A stretch of 27,267 nucleotides of DNA from Priapulus caudatus. Its lineage: Eukaryota > Priapulida > Priapulimorpha > Priapulimorphida > Priapulidae. Location: contig NW_014578150.1 of assembly GCF_000485595.1 (NCBI RefSeq), forward strand, positions 75,646 through 102,912, given 5' to 3'. The position numbers were made by a program, and so were the translations under genes. Shown one piece after another: positions 9,719 through 23,903 of the stretch (positions within the stretch are counted from its first letter, which is position 1; each line of letters starts with the position of its first letter). The notes under the pieces were generated by a model that made no database searches, was not told where the DNA came from, and worked only from the letters and a program-made list of their open reading frames with translations.

Positions 9719-9970
9719 TGTACCTGCAAGAACAGACCAACACCCGCGTCAGATTTTACACATGCCTAATCTCGCACCGCTGACAGATGATTAGAATGAT
9801 TTCGTGATATCACGATGTTACCATGAAAGGACCGGCCACGACGCCGCACGATGCCCTGCTTAACGTAATACTTGAAATACTACTTAAGAAAAAACATTAA
9901 ATTAAGTTCATTTTTCCAAATTTATAGAGGAAGAGTGCGCGAGCAAAATATCGTCAGGAGGTAGACTTAC

Positions 9971-10027
9971 CAGTGATAGTACTTCTCAGGAGGTGTAGAT
10001 AGAGAGTAATCTGCAAGTGTGAGTGCT
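9971..10027 (-). other. Non-coding exon 1 of gene B
   Basis: The predicted start is the A at 10027, 30 nt after the TATA box. The exon ends CACTG at 9971 before GTAAGTC (donor 9970), and splices to the ATG exon at 9723 after a 247-bp intron. Confidence 0.6.
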
Positions 10028-10057
10028 GGGTCACATCGGCGCCTTGCCTTATTTATA
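10007..10057 (-). promoter_or_regulatory. Core promoter of gene B
   Basis: On the minus strand, TATAAATAAGG (10057-10047) precedes CAGCACTCACACTTGCAG by 30 nt. The start motif equals that of gene A except for a 6-nt insertion (CACACT) between CAGCACT and TGCAGATTA. Confidence 0.65.
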
Positions 10058-10463
10058 CGTGGAGAGTCGCCGACGCGTCTCTCATTGACCTACATCGCGA
10101 CGCCCGTTGATTGCGATTAAAAAATTCCCTTCGGATGCCGTTACGAGCGTAAACACATCGCCCCTGACCCTCTAAACAGTCTAACCGGAGGCGACGCCGG
10201 TGGCATGCTTCTGTTCTCGCCGCCACCCGCACCTCCTTTGTCATGTTTGAGCTGCGACGGTGAAACGAGGTAACAACGGCGCACCGCGGTGACACGACGT
10301 TTGACATTGATTTGAGATGTGCTAAGTAGCGTATATGTAGCCTCGACGGCGCCGCTAACTCGTTGTTGAAATTGAAAATAAATCGGAATTTTTTTAAACC
10401 CAATGAACAAAATATCGATCATTTATACGAATGGGGTTATCATTTATAGATTATTAATCGTTG
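10058..10463. other. Upstream region of gene B, nothing recognised
   Basis: Mixed-composition DNA. Short open frames on the minus strand show no recognisable domain or splice context. Confidence 0.5.
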
Positions 10464-10606
<143 letters not shown>

Positions 10607-10704
10607 GACGAGACGACGGAGGGAGGACGGAGGAGGGTAAGGGAGGGACGGGAACGGGAGGGTTAAGGAAGGTTAGGGAGGAGGAGGAGGACGGGAAGGT
10701 AAGG

Positions 10705-10714
10705 NNNNNNNNNN
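10705..10714. other. Assembly gap (10 N)
   Basis: Ten Ns, probably a fixed-size placeholder. The sequence before it (TA tract, GA tract, G-rich purine run) resembles the sequence after it at 10815-10905. Confidence 0.98.
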
Positions 10715-10813
10715 AACTAAATTAACGTTAACGTTTTAAACTTAACTAACTAAGAAATAATACGTATACTATTATACGTAGTAGGTTAGTATATTATATA
10801 TTATTATAGTTAG

Positions 10814-10814
<1 letters not shown>

Positions 10815-10867
<53 letters not shown>

Positions 10868-10905
10868 AGGGAGGGACCGGGAGGCGAGAGGGAAGAAGAG
10901 GGTGG
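10815..10905. repeat. Second (TA)n(GA)n G-rich tract
   Basis: Same order as the tract left of the gap: TA repeat, GA repeat, then GGGGGGAGGGAGGGACCGGGAG-like purine-rich DNA. It may be a true tandem copy or the misplaced other side of the same locus. Confidence 0.85.
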
Positions 10906-12506
10906 ATCGGAGTCAGAGAGATGAAAATAGCAACACTTCTTCAGACACTTAGCGAGGCAAGCCAAGCTGCGCTTCGGTGGCGACAGATTCAACCCGTCAT
11001 CGACGGCAGCTGCTGAACCTGACGTCGCAAACGATTCCGTGTACAATCTACACGCACACGCGCGCAAGCTGCGAGCTAACGTGTTATTTGTCGTGCTTTT
11101 AGTTGGTCAGTTTGTTAGTTTGTCGTTTACTTGCTCGTGCTTTCCGCAGTGCATCCAGGACGTGAAGCACTGGTTCACTGCATTGCCGCATTTGAACAGA
11201 GAAAAATCACCTGTCTCGTGACAGTCACCGATGTACGGGCGGGTTACCGGGAGGAAAGATCAATAGTCAATCATCGATACTGCGTCGATCGTTCTTCGCG
11301 CTCTATTCGTTTGCATCCGTCACTGTCGCTCGGGGCGAGGTGGCGAGGGGAAGGATATATACACTTCGGCGGCGGTTTCCTTGTGTTTTTCTTGCTCGAA
11401 AAATGCAAAGCAGAGGCCGCGCCTGATCTTGCCGCCAGCGGCTATCGCGTCAACGCGTTTCATTTTGCGACCGTAACGTCGTGTTGCCGTGTCCTTGACG
11501 CGTCGCACCCACTGCTGTCGCGGGGTGGCCATCTGCCCCCGGCGAGGGGTGTGTAGGGTGAGCACACGCAGCGCGGCCGCGGTGTCGTCCAACATCAGCC
11601 AATCACGACGAGGCTCGCGGTCCGACCGTCAGCGTCAACTAATAACATTCGCAGACCGTCTGGCGTGTGTCGATTACCGGCGCGGATATACATGTGAAGC
11701 GAACCGCCTCGTGCCTTGAGGTGGTGTACAACGGTAGAGGGTGTCCATAGGTAGTAGGCCTGAATAAAAGCATCGAACACAAATTTATTAAAAATACTAC
11801 TAAGAGAGTTTCGGCGCATACACGACATACACTTTCTTAATGCTAAATCGCTGCAGATTCAAAGAGAAATCTTTACTCAAAACATTTGCCAGATTGTTTT
11901 CGAGAATTTCCAGCATGTAGTCGAATCCCGTTTTAACCAAAAAAATGGCCCACCGGTCACCATGACTACACCACTTAACGGAATGACACAATTACACGAC
12001 CAATCTCACTTCCAATGCCTTCTAGGTGTCCACGATGCATCCACCTTGCGTGCATAATGCAAATTAGTGCACTCTAGTTCAGAATTTTACCGTAAAATTT
12101 TTCAAAAGAAAGCTTTTTTCCAAAGAACCGCCTCGGTCATTGAGCGCGCAGGTAACGGTGGCGACGTCACGTAAAGGGACAGCCGGGGCGATTAGGCGAG
12201 GACAGGGGACCGCATTTCTGACTCCTGCGCAACTGTTCGCACGGCCTTGTTTCCCTCTTCTGCGCAGGTTCGTGATCATCGTGAAACGGGGCAAAATCGC
12301 ACGTGTGAGCCTACGGGCTGCGCCGATAGGAAATCATCGAAGGGATCGACATCGAATGTGTGATTTTGCTTCATTAATCGATTATTGGTTTGTTGTCGAT
12401 TGATTCGGCGTAATCAAGTGCGTTCGGTCTAGCGCGGAATCAGCATATGATCAATGTCGTGTTCAGCAAACTGGCTCTGGTTGCCGATTGGATAACATAT
12501 AGCTAT
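10906..12506. other. Intergenic, no gene recognised
   Basis: Moderately GC-rich sequence with open frames up to 141 codons on both strands. None shows a recognisable domain, a signal peptide or convincing splice signals, and I could not assign any as a gene. Confidence 0.5.
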
Positions 12507-12558
12507 TATCAGGGGGTTGATAATGACAAATTGTTTTGTCATTATTAACCCCTGCTAT
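12507..12558. mobile_element. TATCAGG hairpin element 1
   Basis: TATCAGGGGGTTGATAATGA extends to CAAA, and after a 3-nt loop the complement TTTGTCATTATTAACCCCTG follows. The arms differ at about two positions. The end is close to the TATCAGGAGT end of the other hairpins in this window. Confidence 0.65.
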
Positions 12559-13440
12559 TATATATATGACTTCACGTACTCATAGTGAATTCATAGTAAA
12601 CTATACGTTACTAAGGTACCGTTTGAAGACTAGGCCGACTAACATTTCACCCCCCCCCCACACACACACCCACAAAGACAGTTTGCTACATTTACTAACA
12701 TCATATTTACACGCGCGAGCGCACACGCACACGCAGGGGCTCACGCACACGCACAAACACAAAACGGTTGGTCGCGCATCGCAGTAGCAGTAAATTTCCA
12801 GTCGCGTTAGCTTGAAAGTTGAAGTGACCTTGAACGAAAACGAGGTAGCTCTTCTCATTGTAAATCACTGCTTGCGTGTGGCATTAAGATCCGAGTAGGC
12901 GACAGGGTGCTGCGATTGTGACAACTGTGGTGACGCCTCCGGGTTCACATCTGTCAAGCAGCGAGCACCGTTAGCCGAAAATACGGCCTGGATAGGCGGC
13001 TATAACATTTAGCCTCGTAACGGGAAGGAGGGCGTAGCAAGCACGTGGAAAGCACGTGGTGGGATGAGGGAAGACTGCATAGCAGCATATTATCAAGATC
13101 TAATTATACCTATATAGCTATAATAGGTATTATTAGCTCTTGTTATTATTGATAGTAGTATCAACCGAATTTTGTGTTCTATTGGTAGAGAAATCTATCG
13201 ATGATTTGCTCGTAGACGAACAGAATGTAAATAGTGTACTATAGAACTATATGACATAGGGAGTGCAGGGCATAGATTTTAACAGGGGAGGGGGAGGGAA
13301 GCTATATGAGAGGTATAGAGCAATGAGGGTAGCGCATGAATTGGAAAGGAGATGGGGTATGACGCTATAGGAGAGGTAACAGGTGGAAGAATTATCCAAT
13401 TATTATGGCAGGGAAAGTATGGAGAGTGTATGTATGATAT
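12559..13440. other. Intergenic, no gene recognised
   Basis: Contains a short C tract and CACA/GCAC microsatellite near 12650-12755, then AT-rich DNA. No coding segment recognised. Confidence 0.5.
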
Positions 13441-13535
13441 TATCAGGAGTAGATAATAGGGAATTATTATCTACTCCTGATATTATCTACTCCTGATATT
13501 ATCTACTCCTATTATCTACTCCTGATATTATCTGG
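13441..13535. mobile_element. TATCAGGAGT hairpin element 2 with tandem ends
   Basis: TATCAGGAGTAGATAATA (13441-13458), a GGGAAT loop, and TATTATCTACTCCTGATA (13465-13482) form a perfect 18-bp stem. The right arm is then repeated about three more times to 13535, one repeat being shortened. Confidence 0.8.
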
Positions 13536-13720
13536 CTGAGGTGTTTGCTGCTGTTATCCCAGTAAGAGTCATACGAACTGCTGCCGCATTACGGCGTTAC
13601 AACTTACAGACGCGGATTGATGCATTGCGGAACCGTATCATCATATTACAGCGCCGTATATCATTGTCTATTGTTATATATTATTCTATATGTATAATAT
13701 TATATGTATTATATGTATTA

Positions 13721-14555
13721 TATCAGGAGTCTATCAAAAGGAGTAAGGCACGCTAAAACCGGCAAAATTCAACATTTAGTAGCCTTAGTCTACCTATGAT
13801 TTATTGTGTTTACCTCGATAAACTTGAGCTCAAGTATTGCCTTAATCATTAAACTTTATCCGTGTCTAATCGTTGGTCTCATAAAAATGACAAATCCGGA
13901 GATATCGGTTCAAACGTACAATGTGGTTTTATCAATTTACATCGCTTTGTGATGATCAGTGAACCGAAACATAAGGGCAATGCTTTTGAAGGCCCTCTAT
14001 CGTTTAGCAATGCAAACATAGCAAAGAACTAGCGAGGTTTGCTAGGGATTTCGGAAAGTTAAACACGACGTGGTGTTATTGATGCTATTTACATTAGAAA
14101 TAAAAAATTTCACATGTTTAGTATTTTTATCCATTTTATTTGTTCTTAACAATATTGTTCATAACATGTAATTAATGTCATTCGACATGGCCTATAATAA
14201 CAACAAGGCGTGTTTAACTTTCCGAAATCCCTAGCAAACCTCGCTAGTTCTTTGCTATGTTTGCATTGCTAAACGATAGAGGGCTTTCAAAAGCATTGCC
14301 CTTATGTTTCGGTTCACTGATCATCACAAAGCGATGTAAATTGATAAAACCACATTGTACGTTTGAACCGATATCTCCGGATTTGTCATTTTTATGAGAC
14401 CAACGATTAGACACGGATAAAGTTTAATGATTAAGGCAATACTTGAGCTCAAGTTTATCGAGGTAAACACAATAAATCATAGGTAGACTAAGGCTACTAA
14501 ATGTTGAATTTTGCCGGTTTTAGCGTGCCTTACTCCTTTTGATAGACTCCTGATA
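13721..14555. mobile_element. 835-bp fold-back element with 347-bp arms
   Basis: The left arm (13721-14067) begins TATCAGGAGTCTATCAAAAG. The right arm (14209-14555) ends with its reverse complement, CTTTTGATAGACTCCTGATA. The arms have equal length, and by eye I found only one mismatch (GAAGGCCC against GAAAGCCC). The 141-bp spacer is AT-rich and the element has no credible open frame. The termini equal those of the short hairpins in the window, so this could be the longest member of that family. The flanks are AT-rich, so a target duplication cannot be resolved beyond a possible TA. Confidence 0.88.
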
Positions 14556-15141
14556 ATATTATATGTATATAATATGTATATTATTGTATGTTGTCAAGTC
14601 ACGTCAAACCATGAGCCGCAGTATCATTCCACTAGAAATCATGGCTTTCGCTGCTATTAAGTGCCCGGTGATGCGCTGATGCACGCGCGCTGCTGCATTT
14701 TGGTGGCGACCAGACGCGTGTATGCGCTTTGCGGGGATCGAGGCTGCTAGGGAGGAAAGGAAAATTGTTCACGAGGTGGCGCGCTGGGCGCCACGTCCGC
14801 TCTCACGTCGCGGTAGAGTAGCAAAAGTCGAGGCGGTTACCATGGCGACCACAACGTGGCGTCAGCGCTTTCCCCATACGTCTCGAGCTGGGTTCACACT
14901 CGTCACCCCATAAAAACATTCTCCATACTCCGGCGGAGTATGTAACGAGGAAAAAGTTAAAGGAGTAGCGCACACTATTTATATTTACAGAGTTCGAAGA
15001 AATCGTTTGACATTTTGACAAAACAAATCGATAGTTGGAACGTTAGCGTGTCTCGTCTACCGGCTGCTTGGCTGGGGTGGAACTCCGCATGACAGGGAGC
15101 AGCAGCAGTAGCGCGTTCATTGGCCGCTGCCTCGGGTGATA
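14556..15141. other. Intergenic, one short palindrome
   Basis: No gene recognised. CATACTCCG-G-CGGAGTATG at 14924-14942 is a perfect 19-nt palindrome around one base. Confidence 0.5.
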
Positions 15142-15335
15142 CTCCATTAGGAGTGATCCCAACTTTAATGTCATTAATGGTCATAATAACATATATGGTC
15201 ATGGTCATATATTAGTTTGTGGTTTAATGTCATTTAGGTTAGGGTTAGGGTTAGGGTTAGGGTTAGGATTATCAATCATTAATCATTAATCATTAATCAT
15301 TAATGATATCAAAGTTGGGAACACTCCTAATGGAG
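15142..15335. mobile_element. Inverted-repeat element enclosing TTAGGG repeats
   Basis: The 38-bp arms are CTCCATTAGGAGTGATCCCA... (15142-15179) and the reverse complement ending ...CACTCCTAATGGAG (15298-15335), with about three mismatches. Each arm tip is itself a small palindrome. The interior holds four perfect TTAGGG units flanked by TTAGG (15234-15267) and an ATCATTA run. GCCGCTGCCTCG occurs on both sides (15123-15134 and 15341-15352) in the same orientation and could be a target duplication, although it is a few bases away from the arms. Confidence 0.75.
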
Positions 15336-16289
15336 CGTTAGCCGCTGCCTCGTTCACTGCTGCGAGCGATGACGCGACGCCTCAGTAGCAGACGATGATT
15401 TCTCACTCTTCGTGCGTCACAAACCATTGTTTGTGTGAGTCCTGCTAGCTCGCTTTCGCCCTCCTCTCTCTCTCTCTCTCTCTCTCCTTCCCCTCCTCCT
15501 CTTTCCTCTCTCCTCTCTCCCTACTTGCCATTCGCTCACAGCGGCTCACTTTCTCTCCTCTGCCTCCCTCTCCTCCCTTCTACTCCCTCTGTCTCTCTCT
15601 CTCTCTCTCTCACGAATTTATATGCGCGTAGTTGCTGCGACCGCGGTCAAAGGTGGCGTAACGCGGCATTCTCTCGCGAGCAACCACGAGCGTAACTTCC
15701 TGCCCTTTGTGTCGACGATCAGGCTAGATAGCTGGTGGCTGCCCGCGCGCGATTTGCGTTGTTCGGCGGTGTTTGTTTGTCGTGAGGTTCGCCACATCCT
15801 GTCGTCGACCTCAGCGTGGCAGGCTACGCACACGCACGCGCGCGCACGCACGCACGCAAGTACGCACCGCTGCGCGAACATTGATACATACATGAGTACG
15901 TAACACAGATTATATTTGAATTATTTGATCAACTTAGATTATCTTCACAGGTAGGCAGGCATATAGATAAATGTATTATGTTATATAGTATAGACGACAT
16001 TGTAAGAGTATGACAGGTGGTGGATCAACTCCCCCTACCCAGTACCAGCCCGCCCGTGTGGTGCTGGATGAATTCCCTTGGTGGGGTGGGGGGTGGGGGG
16101 GGGTCCAGGCAGCGAGCAGAGCTGTAGAGTGGGGCCGGGGGCCGTTGTCCGAAACATCATAAATAGAATATGGCTATCGTGCGTTCAATATGTCATAACC
16201 GTTGTACAACACTTTGTTTCAAAATGTATGCCATATTAGAAATGCGATGTAACTATTTATGATCTCAACGGGTTACAATGTCACAATGT
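15336..16289. other. Intergenic with CT-rich tracts
   Basis: CT-rich simple sequence at about 15461-15612, a CACG microsatellite near 15828-15858, a G tract near 16083-16103. No gene recognised. Confidence 0.55.
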
Positions 16290-16301
16290 TATCAGGAGTG
16301 C

Positions 16302-16342
<41 letters not shown>

Positions 16343-16358
16343 TATTCATTCCTGGTGT
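16290..16358. mobile_element. TATCAGGAGT hairpin element 3
   Basis: TATCAGGAGTGCATAATA leads into a TA tract, followed by a degenerate complement TATTATTCATTCCTGGTG. The right arm is less well conserved than the left. Confidence 0.55.
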
Positions 16359-16423
16359 TATGATAACAACATGTCCTTGGACGTTGCTCGACATTGTCAG
16401 GCTCATTGCTGTGGTCAATCGCA

Positions 16424-16492
16424 CTACTACTACTAGTTAATACTACTAGTTAATACTACTAGTTAATACTTCTAGTTAATACTACTAGTTAT
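16424..16492. repeat. TACTACTAGTTAA minisatellite
   Basis: A 13-bp unit containing the palindrome ACTAGT is repeated about five times, with one TTCTAG variant. Confidence 0.85.
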
Positions 16493-17432
16493 GGTTTGGA
16501 TTAGGGTTATGGTCGCGGGTACCCAATCGTCGCTCCTGTGACGAACCCAACTTTTACGACTGTGTTCCGTGAGCACTACTGAGTCAAATTTCCGCGTAGC
16601 CACTTGCCGTGCTATAGTAAAATCGATCTCTTGTGATTGCCTTGTCGAACTCGGCGGTGAGGCAGCAGGACATCAAACAACGACTGCTGCTCGGATATTC
16701 CCGCGAGTGCCTGAAATTTTTTAGTGAAAAGCCAGCTAGCGGCTCAGTACATGTGTGTGTGTATGTGTATGTGTGTGCGTGCGTGCGTGCGTGTCTGAGT
16801 TCGTGCGCGCGTACTTAACGATCTACGATAATCTTGGCATGTGGATGAAGGATTGTGTGAGCATACGTCGTGTTAGCAGCGTTAGCATAGCCATCAGCCT
16901 GCCATTATTCTGCCGTCGTTGTGCATGCTGCGTAACTCACCTGCTGCCGCGGCGAGACATGTATGCGTAATTCCTGTTTTATATGCGTCGTGGTGCACTC
17001 ATTAGGGTCCTGCATCCTGTGCCTGCCCGCAGCGTGAATGCATGCCATTTCTGAATGGTTTTAGAACGGTGCGAGCACTTACGTGTGATGTTAGGAGTGC
17101 AAGAAGTCGATATTCGTAATAATACTAATAATAATAATAATAATGCTCACTAGGAGGAGGAGGGGAGGGGAGAGGAAGAAGAGTAGAAGGAGGGTGATGA
17201 GGCGACGCGGTAGAAGGAAGGAAGGGCGTACTAGTGTAAAGCAGCTACGCCAACAGTAAATTTATGATTTTGATATGTGTTTCTATTGTGTAATGCAGAC
17301 ATTTTTCAGCATTTTGCAAATATCTATAATGCAGGTGATATCTTGAAATTTCGGTGGAAATCTGTTTAGAATTCGCACTCCTTTTCGTTAGCGATGTTGT
17401 TTACATGTTTATTTGTGTTTATTTGTATGCAG
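16493..17432. other. Upstream or intronic part of the PPP1R14-like gene, no exon found
   Basis: The missing 5' exons of the gene at 17433-20921 should lie in or left of this stretch. I found no segment resembling the main PHIN domain. It contains a GT/GCGT tract near 16750-16795 and an AAT run near 17117-17143. Confidence 0.4.
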
Positions 17433-20921
<3,489 letters not shown>

Positions 20922-21863
20922 GGCTTCACACGAGAGGGCGCCAGCGCTGCGGCTGGTCGACAGCGAGTGCAATCCGGATTACATACTCACAAAGAATTGC
21001 AGTGTCAGACGGTGGGATATTTCAGCAGGCACAGTCGCGTGTGTGTTATCAGTGGGAGTTATAGTGCAAACCTGTCTATCATAATATTGATCTACGTGAG
21101 TGCGTTTGCTGTGTCTATAAGCTCCTGTTATAAGTGTACACACGCGCGCGCGCCGGTAGAGGAGTCCCTGTCCATCCTAGCCGCTCGGGACAACCCTCGA
21201 GATCTCAATCAACACCAAAAAGTTATGATAGTCAGCCTCGCCCATCATAGATGGGTTCTGTTTCTATGTACGTGGTTTTCAGTTGGACCTTCTAGACATA
21301 ATACCGTGGCCAGTGTCATCCGGTCAGGTTCCAAAGCAGAAATTCGCATTCAGTTTACTGTCGTGTCGTGTTTGTTTTTCAAATAGCAACGATACATTCA
21401 ATAAGAGAATGATGCGATCTTGCGTATATACCTCGTATATCATAGTTCTAGGGCTGAGTAAAGTTCCAAAAACCCTTCATAGCCTTAACTCTTTCTGAAG
21501 AACTCTGTCGCAGTTTTGTAAATGACAAATTAGATGCGTAGGTATCGTGGCTGTATTGTTTATAAGGCTTTACCAAGCCCTAAAGCACGTATCGACAGGG
21601 TATTGCAAATGACGTAGTATTTTATATATTGTTGGTTTACCGTTCTACCTTTAGTTTACTATGCATGGAAAACGAAAAAAAATTGTGACAACATTTCCGT
21701 CGAAAGTTGAAAAACGCGAAAACTCGATGTTGAAGCCCTCTCGATTCGTGAACTTCACGAAGTGACTGCAACGTCTGAAGGTTGTGAGCGCATCGGTTGT
21801 CGCGATTCTTACGTACACGTGCAGCGTGTAAAGAATGTTCCCTATTTATATTCAAAACGCGAG
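20922..21863 (+). other. Probable 3' UTR and downstream of the PPP1R14-like gene
   Basis: Sequence after the TAG at 20919-20921. There is no canonical AATAAA close by; AATAAG occurs near 21401. A 139-codon open frame from 20967 has no recognisable domain and is probably chance. Confidence 0.4.
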
Positions 21864-22114
21864 GTGGCAGCGGTAAGGGCGTGCTATCGGCGGGAGATCT
21901 ATCCTCGGTGTCGCAGTCGTGTGAGTGGCAGCGGTAAGGGCGTGCTATCGGCGAGAGATCTATCCTCGGTGTCGCAGTCGTGTCAGTGGCAGCGGTAAGG
22001 GCGTGCTATCGGCGAGAGATCTATCCTCGGTGTCGCAGTCGTGTCAGTGGCAGCGGTAAGGGCGTGCTATCGGCGAGAGATCTATCCTCGGTGTCGCAGT
22101 CGTGTCAGTGGCAG
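21864..22114. repeat. 61-bp tandem repeat, four copies plus partial
   Basis: GTGGCAGCGGTAAGGGCGTG starts at 21864, 21925, 21986 and 22047, spaced exactly 61 bp, with a partial fifth at 22108. Copies are nearly identical (the first has GGGAGA for GAGAGA and GTGTGAG for GTGTCAG). The unit length is not a multiple of three, so each copy shifts the reading frame and a conserved protein repeat is unlikely. Confidence 0.92.
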
Positions 22115-22222
22115 CTTCCTTCGAGTCGCGCACGACGTCGGAACGCGAGGTGGAGGAATTGAGAGGTGCTGGGGAGCTGCCAGTTAAGAGACAGTAGCGA
22201 TGTGTTGTCGGGAAGCAGTAGC

Positions 22223-22465
22223 CACTGGCGCCCACAGGTCTTAAGAAAGTAGAAGCACAGAAGGATAAAATCCTCAATGATAATAAAAAGCAAGCGCCGT
22301 AGGCGCGTTGCATGCATCTGGGGGCATGCCCCCCTGAAAATTTTTGAATTGTAGACGTCTGGAGAAGCAATCTGGTGAGTCTTGCGAGAGAGATTTATGA
22401 TAAAAATGTAGGGAAAATTTTTTTTAACTTAAAATTTACAGTGCTTCTATCTGCGGGCGCCACTG
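22223..22465. mobile_element. 243-bp hAT-like MITE with 8-bp target duplication
   Basis: The element begins CACTGGCGCCCACAG and ends CTGCGGGCGCCACTG, with inner arms sharing AGAAGCAC/GTGCTTCT. It is flanked by the direct repeat GCAGTAGC at 22215-22222 and 22466-22473. An 8-bp duplication with CA-TGGCG type ends is characteristic of the hAT superfamily. Interior AT-rich with GGGGGCATGCCCCCC; no coding capacity. Confidence 0.85.
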
Positions 22466-22473
22466 GCAGTAGC

Positions 22474-23827
22474 AACGTGGTAAGTAATGTAGCAGCGTAA
22501 ACCGCCCCACCCGCTCGTTGTTACCGCACGTATCGCTCGTCTTACGTGCGAGAAACCAAGATGGCGACCGGATCCGAGACGGGATGCGTTTGCCGCGTGG
22601 TCGTTACGCCCATGCTAGATCTCGTGAGGCACGCGAAGTGAATCTCGTGAAGTCTTTGCGCCGAATGTAGTGGTAGAACTAGGGAAATCCCTTTCACTTT
22701 CAAAAGTCTTATACTACCTTACGCGTATTCGTAGACTGTGCTCCCTCCCCTTCGTTCGTGTTCATTCTTTGTTGCTGCATGACTGGAAACGGGGTGAAAC
22801 GCCAACTGTTACTTGCTTCACGTTACAGACCGTGGTTTTTTTAAATTATGCAATAGTGTGCTGACTCGTGAGTGTTATCGTGAGCCTACGTGTACCGAAT
22901 ATTCAATATACATAGGTTAATAGTACGAGTAGGTGCCGTCCGATGGCGCCACATGCACGTGTTCTGTAAATAACCTATCACAATGTGACGTTGTTTGTCT
23001 GTCAGTGTGTATGTGTGCTGGCCTGTCTGCTAGTTGGATAGATTACCTCCTAGTTGGCGTAATAGATAGATGCACGCGCACCTAGATACACCGCGGTGGC
23101 CGCCGTCAACGTGCAAGTGAATGTATCCAGCGAGACATCATCGAATCATCAGCGATTGTTTCCCCCGATCTTCCTGTCGTTTCCTGAGGCTCATTGACAG
23201 AAACATTATAAACACTTCACGGACAGACGTTATGACATTTTTGAACGGACGTTGTCATAACTATTATTATGTTTCTAACAACGGTCTCAGAACAGTTACT
23301 GAAATGCTATTACAAAAGCGTATATTGAAAATCTTAAGTCTTAAATATCAGTGTTTCGTACTGTGTGTGTAAAAATAATCGGAATTATTTAAACTTGCAA
23401 CAAAATTCATTACCAGAATGCTTAAGCCAAGCTTGTAGGAAAGCCACCGTGCTTCCATGTAGTGGTCGAGTTGGTTGTTAGTTCGTTGTTTCCGGAATGG
23501 ACATCTGATGCGATGAACCTACATAATACGTTTTTATGTGGTTTTTTTTTAAAGTTTTGTGTTGCAAATATATTTACAGGTATATGTAGAGAAAAGGTTT
23601 AATTCCATCTCGGTGTAGCAGCTGCGATAGAACGGCAATAATCTCGTAAGGTTAACGCGTTGGCAGTTTTTCGAGTACTGAATAATTGACAAAAATCTCG
23701 AATTGAGATTAATTGGCCGGTATGCTAATTGTGAAGGAAATCCAGTGTGCGTGTTTTAAATGCATTTTTAGTCAAATTCGCTGATCGTGTGTATTAAGTG
23801 TGTTTACAAGGTGATCAGTAAATCGAG
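22474..23827. other. Intergenic; possible start region near 22555
   Basis: ACCAAGATGGCGACCGGATC at about 22553-22572 resembles a YY1-type ATGGCG start element and opens a 27-codon frame ending at 22641. No splice-linked continuation was proven. The rest shows nothing recognisable. Confidence 0.3.
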
Positions 23828-23903
23828 ATGAAATATAACCGGAGGATCTGTATTTTTTTCGCATGCTCATGTGTCATCAACGAAGCGGCTAACAGTAATA
23901 CGA
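23828..23903 (+). CDS. Possible signal-peptide first exon of an unknown secreted protein
   Basis: ATG at 23828 opens MKYNRRICIFFACSCVINEA followed by ANSNT and ends at a GTGAGT donor (23904) in phase 1. A basic start, a hydrophobic core ICIFFACSCVI and small residues at a likely cleavage site near NEA make a plausible secretory signal. The AAATCGAG before the ATG is an acceptable start context. No second exon was found to the right in this window, and the segment is too short to identify. If the VSX gene has 3' exons to the left, this exon would lie within it, antisense. Confidence 0.35.

Noticed and set aside
15234-15267. True telomere end
   Set aside because: Only four perfect TTAGGG units, internal, and enclosed by inverted repeats.
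16633-16818. Plus-strand frame with VRQQDIKQRLL considered as the missing PHIN-domain exon
   Set aside because: Only a vague similarity to the K-x-L-Q-x-RL part of PPP1R14 proteins. The sequence after it does not fit and no good splice donor follows.
20967-21386. 139-codon plus-strand open frame
   Set aside because: It follows the PPP1R14-like stop codon and shows no domain, no splice context and no coding-like composition.
21864-22114. CRISPR-like regular spacing
   Set aside because: Whole 61-bp units are repeated without unique spacers and the genome is eukaryotic; it is an ordinary minisatellite.
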